From: Lateolabrax maculatus
Lineage: Eukaryota; Chordata; Actinopteri; Acropomatiformes; Lateolabracidae
Direction: 5' to 3'
Assembly (NCBI GenBank): GCA_031216445.1
Contig: CM062213.1
Span: forward strand, 13,703,501 to 13,767,500
Length of the DNA stretch: 64,000 bases
Of this stretch, positions 12,959 through 26,545 are shown in pieces (the first letter of the stretch is position 1; each line of letters starts with the position of its first letter). The notes under the pieces are model-generated. The model did not search any database. It saw only the letters and a program-made list of their open reading frames with translations, and was not told the origin of the DNA. Position numbers and translations under genes: made by a program.

Positions 12959-14859
12959 GTTAATAAGCTGTTCATTAGTTCTGATTTCTTCCTTATACAA
13001 TTTGTGTGTCTCGTTGTATTGCCCACATCATCAGTGGGATTAAATATCATCTACAAGCAGGGGACCCCGGTTCCATGTCAGCTAATATAATTTAGCCAAT
13101 AACTCTGTGAAAAGGCCAGCCTGGAAAATGAAGCTAACTTTCACAGTGGAATGGGAGGAGGGAAGCAATTTACAGACAGCATAGGTATTTCGTGAGAGAT
13201 GAAAATGTGAAGAAAACTGAAGTAGTCTAATGTGAAACTTTCATGTCCAAGTTGAAAGAACTCCTGTCTGATGAAACTATGTCTCAGTGGAAGACAGCAC
13301 AACTTCCCCGGCAGCTGTCAGGACAACGGTCTGATGCAAGCTGGTGTTGGAGATTTCTGTTCAAAAACCAGATAAATCAATTTTGGGTGGGAAAAAAACA
13401 CTACAGAATATAATTTTGAACATTTATAAGATATAGAGAATATGGTATGCTGTTTGTTTCCCTGCACTCCTGCTGCAGGCTGTAATGATCATTACTGGTA
13501 TGAAGCAGGGTGAGCAGGCAATAGTCCAAAAAGCTCGTCCACCTGATCGAGGAAGCTGACCTTTTGAGCGATACTGTACATCAAAAGTGCAGACAATAGC
13601 CCACTGCCTTAGTGGTACACTGAGTGATTGATGTCACCTCATTAGTTATTGGAGTTGAAACTGCTGAGAGCAACGCAGGCACTCTCCCTTCTTATGTCAG
13701 TGTGTACACTCTTTATCTGCCCTGCCTTTTCGTATGTCGCCGCCAACACTGCAATTGCGCAGAGTCCAACAGCCTATCCTCTCCCTCCGTCTGCCCTCTC
13801 TTCCTGCATCCTCCTTCATCAATCAACCTCTTCTCGAAGTTTTAAAGCCCCTAAATCCCTCAACTCATCTAGTTCTGTCTCTCTAAGGATTTTTTTCCTC
13901 ATGATTATTAAGATTCCTCTCCTGTCCCTGTACTGTAACTCCTGCAGTGATAGATATTCTCTCTCTCTCTCTTTGTCTGCCACTGTTTCTCCCTCTGTCT
14001 TTAATGCCCCTCCACCGCCTCCCCCGCGGTTGGTTCTGCGTCACTGATCACCATTCATTCGATCCACTGAGGCTTCTTCCCTGGAGAGTAACTGCAGTAA
14101 TAAGAGCAGAGAGGCTCTGAGATGTATACTGCCGGCGCCCTGCAGGGCAGCCTGTAACAGGGAGCCATGAAGTCAGGAACACTTAAACATAGTCAAACTG
14201 TAAGAGCAGAAAGAAAATGACAAGGTCTACAAGAAAATAACTAAATAACTAGTTTTATAAACAATTCTTCCACAAATCATTATGACACCAGCAACTGCTC
14301 AGTGAGAACACTGCAGAGTATCAGCATGGCAGAGTCATCGCTGTCAAATCAGAAACACTGAAACAACACTGTTCATGTGTTTCCCCTGAGGCAGTGGACT
14401 CTCAAGGGACAGAGTTAGACTGACTGGAGACCTTCATGGGTTCCTTCTTCCTACACAGTGTTGTCTGGTTAATTAACAAACAGTCAGCTCAGATACTTGA
14501 GGCACCATTTTGTTTCCTATTTGCACCATAATTCTGTAGGCAGCCTTCCCAAGACACTCCCGAGCATCTGGCCAACCTCGTACAATAACCATTTTTTTTT
14601 ACTTTGAAAAGCCAAAGAAAGCTGCTATTTCAACACCGGAGATCAATTTAACATGAAAGTTACCATGTGAGATTGTCTGGGGGAAAGTATGCTTACTCTT
14701 GTATGGAGTGGAAGATTGCTTTGGAATTCACAGACAGGGAAATGTGTCTGAACTACTTAAAGGAAATAGCGTAACTTATATTTCACTGAAAAATATGAGA
14801 TGTAATTTTATGGGTCAGTTCCGCCCCAAGTTAAATGTATCTCTGTTCAAGGATAATTC

Positions 14860-15093
14860 AAGCCTGGCATCGCCAGACTAATTCGCAAATGTGTATTAGT
14901 CTGGAACCTTTCAGTTCATTTTCGATTTCCATGGGGGCGGTATCGACGGGCGGAGACAACCAATCAGAGCAGCGAAACGGTACGTCCTGTCAGAAGTTCG
15001 TCAAACACCTATTTCTTATCAACATAAAATTTAAGTGCAGTTGTTTGTTTTTCTTTTAGAGAACATTTACCATCCAGTCTGTTTAATCCAGCC
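14860..15093 (-). mobile_element. Pack-MULE-like element, copy 3, truncated
   Basis: This copy keeps the terminal repeat AGCCTGGCATCGCCAGAC and the subterminal stem CCAGACTAAT...ATTAGTCTGG (14873-14904), then a CCAATCAGAGC box and the antisense helicase fragment. In that fragment an in-frame TAG follows VDKK. The similarity stops near 15093, before the promoter-like half and the second terminus, so no target duplication can be assigned. Confidence 0.7.
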
Positions 15094-15844
15094 TTTATTT
15101 GCGAGCAGTAAGAAACAGTGAGAAACTAGAGCCCTCTTTTACTAGTGTGCCAAGTTTAGAATTTAAAACAAAACCACCACCAAAACTCACATTCACACAC
15201 AAAGAGAAAAATCAAAGAAGCTCATCAAAGGAAAAGGATGTGAAAGAACAGTTGATCAAAACCATCATCACTAAAACATTTACAGCTATGGTTAATCATG
15301 TTCTCAATGAGTTCACTGAAACTACCTGAAGGCAAAGTATCAAGCTTCAAAATCTGCTGCAAACTATGCCAGGATGTAACTCAGTTTGGAAAAATACAAA
15401 CTACCTTTATTTTAACATATTATTTGGTTTAAATATCATGACATTTAAGAGTATTGACTCTCAAAATACCATAATCAGCCTCTTCTATGTGAAACTGTGT
15501 GATGTAACTTTCCCAGGTCATCAAAGTCTGTAAATTGCCAGAGACAATACCGAGGACATGTCCTTGGTGTCCTAAATCGTAGCTACGGCCCTGACTCCAA
15601 ATTAGTCCTGGTGGATGGAGAAGCATATCTGAAAGCAAACCCCAGTATACTTACTGTTGGGACCTGTAGCCGAAGAAGTCTGCAGAACGACCTTATTAAG
15701 CTCCAAATTGCCTTGTGAGAGGTTAAGATAAATAAAATAGTAGTTTCTTTGAAAGAACTTTGTCAAAAAACAAGAGATGGTAAAGTTTTCTTATATCAAT
15801 AGAAGGTCAGTGCGCATTTTGAACGAGTGCAGTGTTATGTATTG

Positions 15845-16103
15845 GAGCTGCAACTAAGTTATTTTCATTGTGATTTAATCTGTTGATTATTTTATCAATC
15901 GGTTGATTAGTTTAGTCTATGAAATGTCCAGTTGACATCACAAATCAATCTTTAAATGTATTTTGACAGTTCAAAACCCCAAAATATTCAATGCAGAGCG
16001 ACAGAAACTAAACTAAAAGAAATTGCATTTTTGCTTGAATGAACAACTTAAGTGATTAATTGATTATTAAAAGTTTGTCAATCAATTAATAGTTTGAGCT
16101 CTA
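15845..16103. mobile_element. Teleost MITE (AGCTGCAACTAA family), copy with both ends
   Basis: It begins GAGCTGCAACTAAGTTATT and ends TTAATAGTTTGAGCTC, an imperfect terminal inversion. AT-rich TTGATTA and TTAATTGATTATT motifs lie near each end. The same family appears, more decayed, at 26281-26545, 36621-36800, 50507-50818 and 62315-62465. No coding content. Confidence 0.6.
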
Positions 16104-18829
16104 GTATGTATAATCACAAACTGTGGATGATTGAAGCTCTTTTAGGTCAAATTTAAGTCAGAGTTTATTTCATGGGATGCTGTATTATTGATACTCATAT
16201 AACAGGTCACACTTTGATGTAAACAGTATCGTAGAACCAAACAAAATATGGACGTTTCTCGTCTTAGATTGACTGAAAGCAACTGGCAACTTCAAAACAG
16301 GCAACTGGAGAGAACTTAACATTCATTGTTGCTCAACGGCATTCCATCCTACCAGGGTTGCTAAGTAACAGTTGTGCTGGCAAAATTTGGCTTAAACTTT
16401 AATCCTTTCTCCAAAGAAAATGTTAAGGGATGTCAGAAAAAGTAGAGCCTCTGAATAATACAGCATGATTAATGCAGCTGATGAACAGGATGTAAGTGAA
16501 GCCACCAAACAATTGAGGTGAAGTATTAAAAGTAAAAAATACACGATACATAAGTGCGGTTCAGTCTGAGCTCTCAACTGCTGCCTCATTTCTAAACTGA
16601 AGCTCTCAAAACTAGCCCTACAAGATCAAACATTTACTTTTAATCTAAACAGATATTGTAAACATTTTTAAAAACATTTTCAAATGGTATGTAGCGTCAC
16701 TTTCTGTTCCACATGACATCCTCTGCCATCAGTTGTTTTGAAATATGAATTGTGCTTTCCTGTCCACTTTTTTACAAAGAGTGGTTTTATAATAAGCCGG
16801 TCAACAGATAGCAGCTCTAGCAGCAGGGTTTTCAGCGGTGTTTCATAGCAGATGTGGGCCATCTAGCTTGAAACAAAGGTCAAACAAATACATAACCTTC
16901 AGGGAAAAAGAGCACAGGTGCTATTTCACACGGTACGTGCCATATATTTAATGTGACTATTATTTAGGCCTTAATTAACCAACTACATCGATCACTAGAC
17001 AAGACGTGTCAGGATCCAGGTAGCTTACCATCTCAGCTAAACAAATTTCTCTTGGTTACCCAAAGAAAAAACAGTCCTGACACAACTATTAATACAGATA
17101 TAAACCATACTCTAAGATGAAAATAGAATGAAACAATGAAATAGTAGGTATACTATATGAGTTGTCTGAGAGTTTGGCAGACAGGTAGCAGGCACAAAAA
17201 TGTAAATAAAACACAAATATTGTAACTTTATATAGAGCCACATTTACAGATCATTTGAAAAAGTAAAACTGATTCTGCTTAAGCTCCTCAAATGAGTCCC
17301 TCCAATACCTAAGAGCTCTGAAATAACAAAGTCAGTGGGTGGTTGGCCTTTCTTAAATTAACCATCATTCATCTCCATACCTGATCCTGGCCTAGAAATG
17401 TCAAAGCAGCTGGCTGGATCAGCAGGACTCGAACTAAACAGGCTAATTTAGGGCTTAGGAATGTCAGGAAATGGCGAAGCCACCAAACGCATAAAGAAAT
17501 AATATTTAAGCAAGTGCATTATATAATAGAGCTGACAGAATCAATAATTGATGGTGGAACTTTAGCTAATTGCTGGATTGCATTTTCAAGACGCTGTTGG
17601 ATGCACAGCATAATGATTCACACTCATCCACTTCCTGTTTCATGTTTCTGTACCCCTCTGTGACACAAACTCCATTAATTTGAAATGTATCATCCAATCA
17701 TGTGCATTCACCCCTGCACAAACACTCACATGCACACACAAGCATTGTTCGTTAGAATGGAAAAGAGGCCTTCAGTATCAAATGTCCACATATTACTGAT
17801 CACAAGGTTAAATGATAGCATGGTATGTGCATATCCACGCATATCTCATTACAAGGTTGTAGAAACATAAACTCATAAATCAAAAGTTACTGCACTGCAG
17901 CTGCATAACACACAGAGGTCAGAGGTGGATAGCAGCTGGTGCCTGTTGAGCGTAGCAGCATATCTGACCCTGGTTTGAAAAGCAATGCATTGCTGCTGTA
18001 CCTTCATTCATATCAGATCCACGCAGTTGCCATGGTATACAGCTGGGCCGCAACATCTTCTCAGCCCCCAACATGAAGGGAAAATCCATATCTGTCCTTC
18101 TTCCTTTGCATCCTTTGTTCAGTCTCAACCTTCTCGCTGTTGCTGCAGCATCAGTTTAATGCTCTGAGGATCCCAGAAGAGGGAAGGGATACAAATTACC
18201 ATGGGGAGCAATCCACGCCCTCCCATCATTTCCATCCCCCATCTATCTCATCAACTATAAAGCTTACCCTGTACCACCCTGCAAAGGCCTTGTCCACCCC
18301 CCTGATCCCGTTCTATCAGCAATCCCAGTATGGCAGATGGGACATCCCTGTACAGGCCAAAGACAGTGATACACTGCTGGCTTACAGTCATTCCTAAGCC
18401 GGGACCTTCCCCCTCCAGCTGTGTAATCAGGCAGCTGAAGTAGACTGTATTAGAAAGGTAATACCTGATTGCGACACAGAGACATATGTAAGGCCCGAGA
18501 CAATCTTCGCGTAATCCTTTGATATCAGCATTATTAAAGGATTGCATCCCCTTGGAACATACAGTGTGGCAGCAACAATGTCTTCACTGCCTCTAATACC
18601 GAGAGCACATTTGAACATGAAAATTAGACACTTGTGTAGTCACAGCCTGCATTTAACAGCCACTTCAGTATCTCCCACCCCTGTCGGAGAAATCAAATGA
18701 CGTCAATACGCCGTCTCCTCCGAGAGTACTTAACCAGTGCTGCACAAGTGCATATATCAGAAAAGTCAACTTAATGTGAGCTGAAATATTGTAAACACTG
18801 TGAGAAATACTCAACTCAGCTTTATTTAT

Positions 18830-18900
18830 TAGCACTTTTCATACAAACATGCAGCCCAAAGTGCTTACATAGCAAAAAATACATTTTTGCAGGACTAAAT
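18830..18900. mobile_element. Fragment of a dispersed repeat (GCAGCCCAAAGTGCTT core)
   Basis: TTATTTATTAGCACTTTTCA and CATGCAGCCCAAAGTGCTTA form a core met in many fish introns. Only this short core is recognisable. Confidence 0.4.
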
Positions 18901-19139
18901 ATTGTAACAATAAATCAGTAAAATGTTAAAAATCAATAGATAAAAGTCAGTGAAATAAAATAAAATAAATACCAGGGATAAAAATAATCTAAAAACCAAT
19001 GATTAGAATTTAATAGAATTTAAAATGTAAATCTATAACATTACTCCAAATTAAAAGCCAGATTAAAAAGATGGTCTTTCATTTCCTTTAAAAAAAGAGA
19101 GCTTGCTGTTCTAATGTCTAATATCTTTATAATTATTCT

Positions 19140-19880
19140 TCTGGAAACGCTTCAACTTACTTAAACTTAAAAAAAAGACAATTCAACTACTTTCACTACT
19201 TGCTGCCACTAACTTGCATTTCAGCTGCATTTATGTTTTTCTTTTGATCTGACATATCAACTACTTTCAGTGAACAACAACAAGAAATAGGCCCACAATT
19301 CAGACTGTTCATGCACAATGTACTCTAAATGCTGACACTTCACTTGACACCTTTTTTTAGTTTATACACTTGGACTGTCACTCCACCAGGCACTTCACCT
19401 GAAACTTCCAACTCAGGTTATCAGCTACACTTCAGCTGACATTTCAACTCCTTTCAGCACTTTCACTTCAAGTGATAGTTGGAGAATGTGTAAGTCTATC
19501 TGTGACAGCTTTTGAAGCATTACTGTTCCCTAACCTTAACTAAATGTTTATTATTGTAACCATGTCGACGAAGGTTCTCTTAATTTAACGCAGTAATCAT
19601 TTAAACCCAAACCATGATCCTTCCTTAAACCTAACCAAATTGTTTTTTTATGCCTTAACTTCACCAACCTTTACCTTAGTCACATCATAAATCAAAAAAT
19701 ATTTTTATTTGTAATTTAATTTAGAGGACTTCACTCAGCCCTCACACTTAAATTGACACTTGAAGTTCATTCAGTGCTATCACTCAAACTGAAACTTTAA
19801 CTTCCATTTGAACTGCCATCTTTCAGTAATTGTATTTAAACTGCCACTTCAACTTTAACTTCTTTTAGCATTTCAAGAAT
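19140..19880. repeat. Degenerate minisatellite-like tract of CACTTCAACT-type words
   Basis: Motifs such as CACTTCA, TTTCAACT, CTGACACTTCA and ACTTTCAC recur many times with irregular spacing, densest at 19330-19480 and 19740-19870. It looks like an ancient tandem array interrupted near 19500-19700. Confidence 0.45.
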
Positions 19881-21837
19881 GTGTCATTGTAGATTTTTAG
19901 CAGCAAGCATTTGTAAATGTAGCATTTTCTAGTTATTATAGACATTGGTCCAAATAAGAAAACAAATGTACATATGTGTGAGAATGCATAGAGCTCAGTT
20001 AGGCCCGGTTTATAAATTTAGGGACATTTTCAAACATACAGATAGAGATCTAAACAATGAGACTTTAGGTTTGTAGCAACCCACTCAGCCAACCATGTAG
20101 CCAAGGTTTCTGTCAGCTACATGAAGAAAGACAGGAGTCGTGTCTGGAGGAGAGAACCAATTAGTCCTCTCTCCACGGCTTGTCACCTGACAGTCTGTTC
20201 ATCCACAGTCTGATGGAAGAGCCTCTCCAGCCTGCTCATTCAAACCAATTAAGGTCTGGAGGTGTATTACCACACACTCATTATCTGTCTCTCCCAGTGC
20301 TCTGCTGCTCTTCACATCGCAGCTCATTGGTCTGTTGAAATTATCCATATCATCTCTCCTTCTAGTTTTCTTAGTTGTGTTCTGTGTGCCTTCCTACCTC
20401 TATTTGTCTCTTTTCTTTTTCTCTCTCTCAGTCTCTGTTACAAAATGACATACTGTACAGGAAGCAGCCAAAATATTCTCCCATCAGCAGACCGACAGAG
20501 AATAGCATTCTTGCCGGTGAATGAATATAAATCAGTTTGGACATGTGTTACAGTTTAAGTTATAGTAAGCATAAAGACAAGATAAATTGAAGAGGAGCTT
20601 GTTCATGAGCTCATGAGAAATATGCAACTGCCCTACAGTGCCAAATGAAAACAACAGAGAGACACATCCATAAATGCAGAGACACTGACAAAGGGCTTGG
20701 TTTTCAACATTTCCCCTTACTGTTGGCACACAGAACAATAAAATACAACACTCAGATGTTGGGATACAAAGGGCTGGACTCATGTCACAGGCGGAGCGTG
20801 TACGTGGTCTTGCTTAAGCTGTCCAAACAGTTTATGTGAGACGGATGACATATCTGGAACAATTCAAATTCCCACATTCCCTCTTGCAAAACACACTGCA
20901 AACCATATAACCATAAACCTCTCAGAAATGAGCTGTAATTTCAGAGCACATTTTGACTCAGCACTCAGATGGTTGGAATTCCCCCCATGGCTGCAGTGGT
21001 GCTGGGAAAAGCAAGGAAAGAGACATTATTCCACGACAACAGCTTAGGGGAACAGGAGTGTGCGACAAAAGATAGTTTCACTTTCACAAGAGAATCTTAC
21101 AGTATGATCATTTCCCTTTCAGAAGAAGTCTCATAATCACCTACATACTGCTGTCGGTCTATGCAGTGAAACCAGCCTTAATAATTACTGTACAGCTCGT
21201 GATCCAGGTACCTTTTCATTTATTCATAAAGGCAGCACAGTATGAGTAGAACCTATTTAAATCCCAACTGGGCTAGTGTCAACTTGTTGAAAGGTCAAAA
21301 CATGACTAATAAGGAAAAGTTGCTTCAATTAACAGGAATTAACAGTCACTTGAGCTCAACGGTGAATAACAGGGAACTGAGTCGTGATGGAGCAGCCAGG
21401 GAGTCCATTCAGCAAAACAGAAAGGCTGTAGAGGGCCTCATTGGTCCTGCTGGTAGAGATGTTGAGATTTACTTTTTGTATTATTTTTATTGAATTGAAT
21501 TCTTACTTCTTACTAATTTATCTTGCCCAACTAATAGAGTCATATTGTAACCATATGCTGTGAGACAGTGACAGATAACACCTCTTTTGTCTGCTTGCTT
21601 CTCCTTCACAAGGACGGATTTACAGTTATATTTCACAGCTATAGTTACCGATCAGGTTGAGATTTTACATACGAAACATGTGATCACGTTATAGATTAAA
21701 ATACCTAAAAGTATAATAATTTGTTAGCATTTACTTTACCTCAGCCAACTACAACATTATGTCCTGCTTACATCTTAATGCTTTTAAAAATGATCCAACA
21801 ATATGATAATATAACACTGACAGAGACCATTGTGCAT

Positions 21838-21985
21838 ACTGAGTACTTTTAATTTTATTACTTTAAGTACATTTTGTTGCCCATATTTCTGCGCCTTTAC
21901 TTGTGAATTAGGACTTTACTTGTGATGGAGCATTTTCATAGTGTGATATTGCTGCTTTTACTTAAGTAAATTATCTGAAAACTTG
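21838..21985 (-). mobile_element. Decayed copy of the GTACTTTTACTTAAGTAA MITE
   Basis: GAGTACTTTTAATTTTATTA, GCGCCTTTACTTGTGAATTA and GCTTTTACTTAAGTAAATTA match the 12776 copy in order. The terminus is not clear. Confidence 0.5.
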
Positions 21986-24900
21986 ATGAAAGATTAGTTT
22001 TTCAGTATGCAGTGAATCACGTGTATAGGTCTACATGTATGATTCTCTGATTTGGGCTCATGTGACAGCAAAGAAAGCATATTTATGCAGAAAAAGGACA
22101 CACGAGAGATTACCAGAGACTCACACTGTTCAGGAACTCCTGAAGCTAATTGACTAACAGCAGCGTGACACCACCTCAGCTCTTTTCTCTCTTTCTAGAA
22201 CAGTAGCCGTGTTTAACACACCTGTAAATTACTGCCACAGCCCTGCCAGCCTCCCCTTTCTGCAGATCTTCCCCCTCCGCACTAATAACACCATAATAAT
22301 GCCACCGTTAGTACAGTGCAGAGGCAGTGTGCTTTATGGACTGACCTCAAAATCAATTTGGCAGCACACAGGATCTATTAATGGAGCTAGGTCTGAAACT
22401 CCTCCTCTCCTCTCTTTTCTCATAACCTCCAACGTTTTTCCCCGAGCCTCTTTCTCTTCATCCCTTCTTTTCTAGCTTTTGCTTCGGGACCTCACCGTGG
22501 ACAGTAAATTACACGCGCCCAGCTCTCCTCGTCCAGACCAGTGCTTTGACAAAGCAGCGGACGTTCTGCAGCCCCGTGGCACACATTAACCTCATAAAGG
22601 AAAAGTAATAGAGCCCGTCTCAGCTGACACACAATAGCCATAAAAAATGTCTCATAGCGCCTGTACCTCCCTTAGACTCGGCCCACAGGTAAACTCAACT
22701 CAGGAAAACACACAGGTATGGCATGTACCTTCTATCCCTCCACAGCAGATACATTTGATGGTCCAACTGTGTAATGGCATGAAATAAACTGCTCTAGTTT
22801 TGCTCTCATTAGTGTTTCTGGTGCACATAATTTGGAAATCAGGAGGGTTTGTGGCAGGGATGGAACAGAGGCATACTTGGGGGTTTGGGAGCACATTCCT
22901 GGACAGAGAGAGTAGCTGAGTCTCTTGCCGTGGTTAATTAGGGGAGTCTGTGGGAAACCCCTGAATCTGAAACCCCCCTCCAAAAAAACCACACCACTAC
23001 AAGTAATGGCGGCCATGTTGAATGGAACTCATTGTTCAGCGGCCAGAACGGAAGATTCCATCACTTAGGTCCAGTCGTCTGAGCTGTCATCTTAACTATG
23101 AGAGGGCTAATACCAGAGAGTGGCTGTGGTGATAACACCAGACGACAGAAGAGGGCAACATAGAAGGATGATAGAAGTTAAAGGGGCTATTCACCAATTT
23201 TACATTGTCAAAGTAGTCACAAGGAGTACTACACATCCTGTGAAAACAGTTGCACATGTTCTCTCTGGGTTTGGCTCTATCAAGTCTGAGAAAACAGCCA
23301 TGGTGACATCACTAGGGTTATCTCGACTGGGTCCTGGAGGATACAAATTTTCTTATGGCAAGCCTGCATTACAAACTGGGGGCACAAATTTGAAAGACAT
23401 AAGTGCAATGCCGGATTAACATGTCAAGGGGCACTGGCAAAGAGGCAACAGGTAAGAATGAGCTGTGGGCACTTAATAGTAGGTGTTTTATAATATTTTT
23501 TCTCCATCCCATTTATATCAATAATGGTGGAAATAATATTAGAAACACCTCTCAATATTACTCAATACAAAAACTACAGCCTCCAAAATGACCACAAAGC
23601 GGAAACAACACCTCTCTATACAACCTTCTTGAAGAAAGGATTTACTGCAGGTTATTGGATGTATTTGAGGATAGTATTATTGACACACTGTTGAGATTAG
23701 GAAGGTGTGCATGTGGACTTGTCTGTGTTGACCCACAAAGAAGTTTATGTGTATCTTTGGCGAACCATAAATCCAACCTAAGTTGATTCACTATGTTGCC
23801 CCAGGTTTGTTATGTGTCATTTACTTTCTGGTAATTTGATTAAACATAATTTATTTAAAAATATGCTAATTGTAGCATAACATCAACTGAAATAATAAAG
23901 GTATTAAAACTACAGGGCCCTTCAACAAGACAGGGCCTTCACATTCGGTATAAATGCAGAGTTGCCCTTATCATTTCATTATTCACTGTGCTTTAGTGTT
24001 CAATATTACCAAATAAAACATTTTTATTAGTCATCAGTAAGTCTTATTTGCTAAAACTTGACAAAAACAAAACCTGAGACCAGCTTTGCATATGTATTTA
24101 CCAGGCAGGGAGTGTCTGTAGGATCCAGTTTATTCAGAGCTTGACCTATGATCACAACTTCAAGTCCAGACAGCGCAGCCTCTGCTGCATTATGCAATAC
24201 TAAACCAACTTTTAAAGGTCCAAATGTTGGGCGTGTGCAAACATGTATAATAGCATCTAAAAATCTGTTTTAGCCAGGAAACAGATTTGAAGTGTTGACT
24301 GTACACTTCACATATTAGACATCACACGTCATGTAAAGTCTGAAGATAAGATGTTGTAAGTGACCTATATAAAAGATTTATAGCAAGAAGGAAGGATCAA
24401 TGTAACAGTGTACAAGGCCAACTGGCATTGGTTAATAAACATTCCTGGCCAAAACGTAGTAAAATACTGATGTGTCACACAAAGAGATATTTGTAAAGTC
24501 CGTCTTCACTGGAGATGCACCAAAAGCATACTGTTGTTAGTCTGATGATACACATTACACAAGTATTATTTAAATATATGAAACAGAATATTACTTTTTA
24601 ATCAAAACATCCAATTTGAGAGTGACCCATCAGGAAATTCAATTCAATAAAGTGAATGACTGCAGCGTGGAGCCATACAGATTAATTTGTTTTATTGCTA
24701 TGCATGAAAACTGAAATAATGTTGATACAAATGATGAGTCTAACTCAGCAGTATCCTGCTGGGAATATTAACGCAGCTTTTCAATATTCTTACCCTATTA
24801 GTCATAATGGGAGCCAGATACTGTAAAGCTAGAAAGAAATGCTGAATAGAATAGAAACTGCTGATTGTTTCATTCTTATTTGCATTGCAGTTTGCATAAT

Positions 24901-26280
24901 TCTGTATCAAATGGCCTGTGGCAGTTTCATTGAGTGGCCTATACATAGATGTATAGTCAATTTGGAATTATAGTTCCATCAGCTCAAACAGATTAGCAGG
25001 TTTATTTCTGTTGTGTTTGTTTTTATTGATTATGCAAATGTATCCTACTTTTAAAAAGGAACAATGAGCATAATTAATCTGTGCATATTGGAGATTAACA
25101 TGTGGTAGGCAATCAGATCTTTTTATGTGTAAAAATAGAGGTTGAAAATAAATGCTTTCTTACAAAAATAAAAGCAATCTCTCTGGCCATTGATCTGACT
25201 ACCCGCTAGCTGTGAGCAACTTTAAGAGGTCTGATGATAAAGATGACTCTTTGAATGTCCTCCTCTATAATAGAAACGCACAAACATGCTTCTAACAACA
25301 CACGTGAGCTTTGACAAACACCACCCTGTCTCCTGGGATACTGGATGAGCACATATGGTTCAAGGTAAAATTTTGCAAACAATAAACAAATTTACAGGAA
25401 TGCATATACACGACATTCTCAACAGAGCCACAGTGTGTTTGTATGTGTATATGCCTGAGCACACAGGGTACAGTAATTGGCGACCTGATAAATATTTGTG
25501 TAGACCCTCCTCAGCAGGAGAACACAGAGAGGCATGCTTTCAACACTAATGCCTTCAGGCTGCAGACCAAAACTTATTCAGGGATAGAGCCCACTTACAT
25601 GCTTCATGTCAACATTTCAGGAGGCCTGGGGAGATTATGATGATATGTCAACAGAAACATTAAAATGTAATGTGCTGTTGTGTTATAACTGGTTATGGGG
25701 TTTTACCTGAAAAAGAATATGATGAAATAAATCACATAAGTAAAAGAGAAAATTGTACAAAAAATAAATGAAAACAATAAAGTAGAGTCAGGATTTTAAA
25801 AAAAGTGATTCTGGGGATTCTGTTACTCCCCTCGGTCGGCAATGGGTTCACAACAAGTAGCTTTAACCCAGAAAGACAGAACCAGAGAAAGTTTAGTGAC
25901 ATCTTTTCCATCTTTAATGCCGTGCTTTGTCAGGAGTATGTAATCTCATTTGTGAAATCCATGTTCTCCCTAATGATGAATTCAAACGCTGAATTGATTC
26001 ATTTTAGAGTAATTGGAAATAACCCGAGCAGTGGTGCTCAGTGGAATGCCACTAGAAAGTAAACAGAGGTGTGTCGCAGTGAAAGCCATCTGGCATTGTA
26101 TGGGAGAAGCATTGTGGACATAAACTGAAGATATAAGGAAAGTCAACCACGAGTACTATATGCAGACATACTGTATATTATAGGGTAGCAAGTAATGATT
26201 GTTTTTTTCTTTGTTTTTTTTTTTTTTGTTGTTGTTAAAATCTGAAGTAATTTACAAAACAGAATGTGTAAAAATAGTAA

Positions 26281-26545
26281 AAATGTATATATCACAATTT
26301 ACCGAAGCCCAAAATGACATCTCCAAATTACTTGTTTAGTATGACCAATTCATTCTCACATTTAAGAGGCCACAAACTAATAAATGTTTTGCAATTTTGT
26401 ATGGTGAGGCACGTATTTAGTTATTAAAATAGTTGTAAATAAATTTCAATCAACTGGTGCTGCATTTTATGGTCATTTTTATTATCAATTAATCTGCCAG
26501 TTATTTTCTTGATTAATTGATTACTTATCTGCACTATAAAGTGTC
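26281..26545. mobile_element. Decayed copy of the GCTGCAACTAA MITE
   Basis: Interior landmarks are shared with the copies at 50507 and 36621: GAAGCCCAAAATGACATCTCC, and the paired ATCAATTAATCTGCC and TTGATTAATTGATTA near the right end. Boundaries are approximate. Confidence 0.5.

Noticed and set aside
23120..23419. 99-codon plus-strand frame
   Set aside because: The underlying DNA resembles a dispersed teleost repeat (around TTCACCAATTTTACATTGTC) and the product has no recognisable features.
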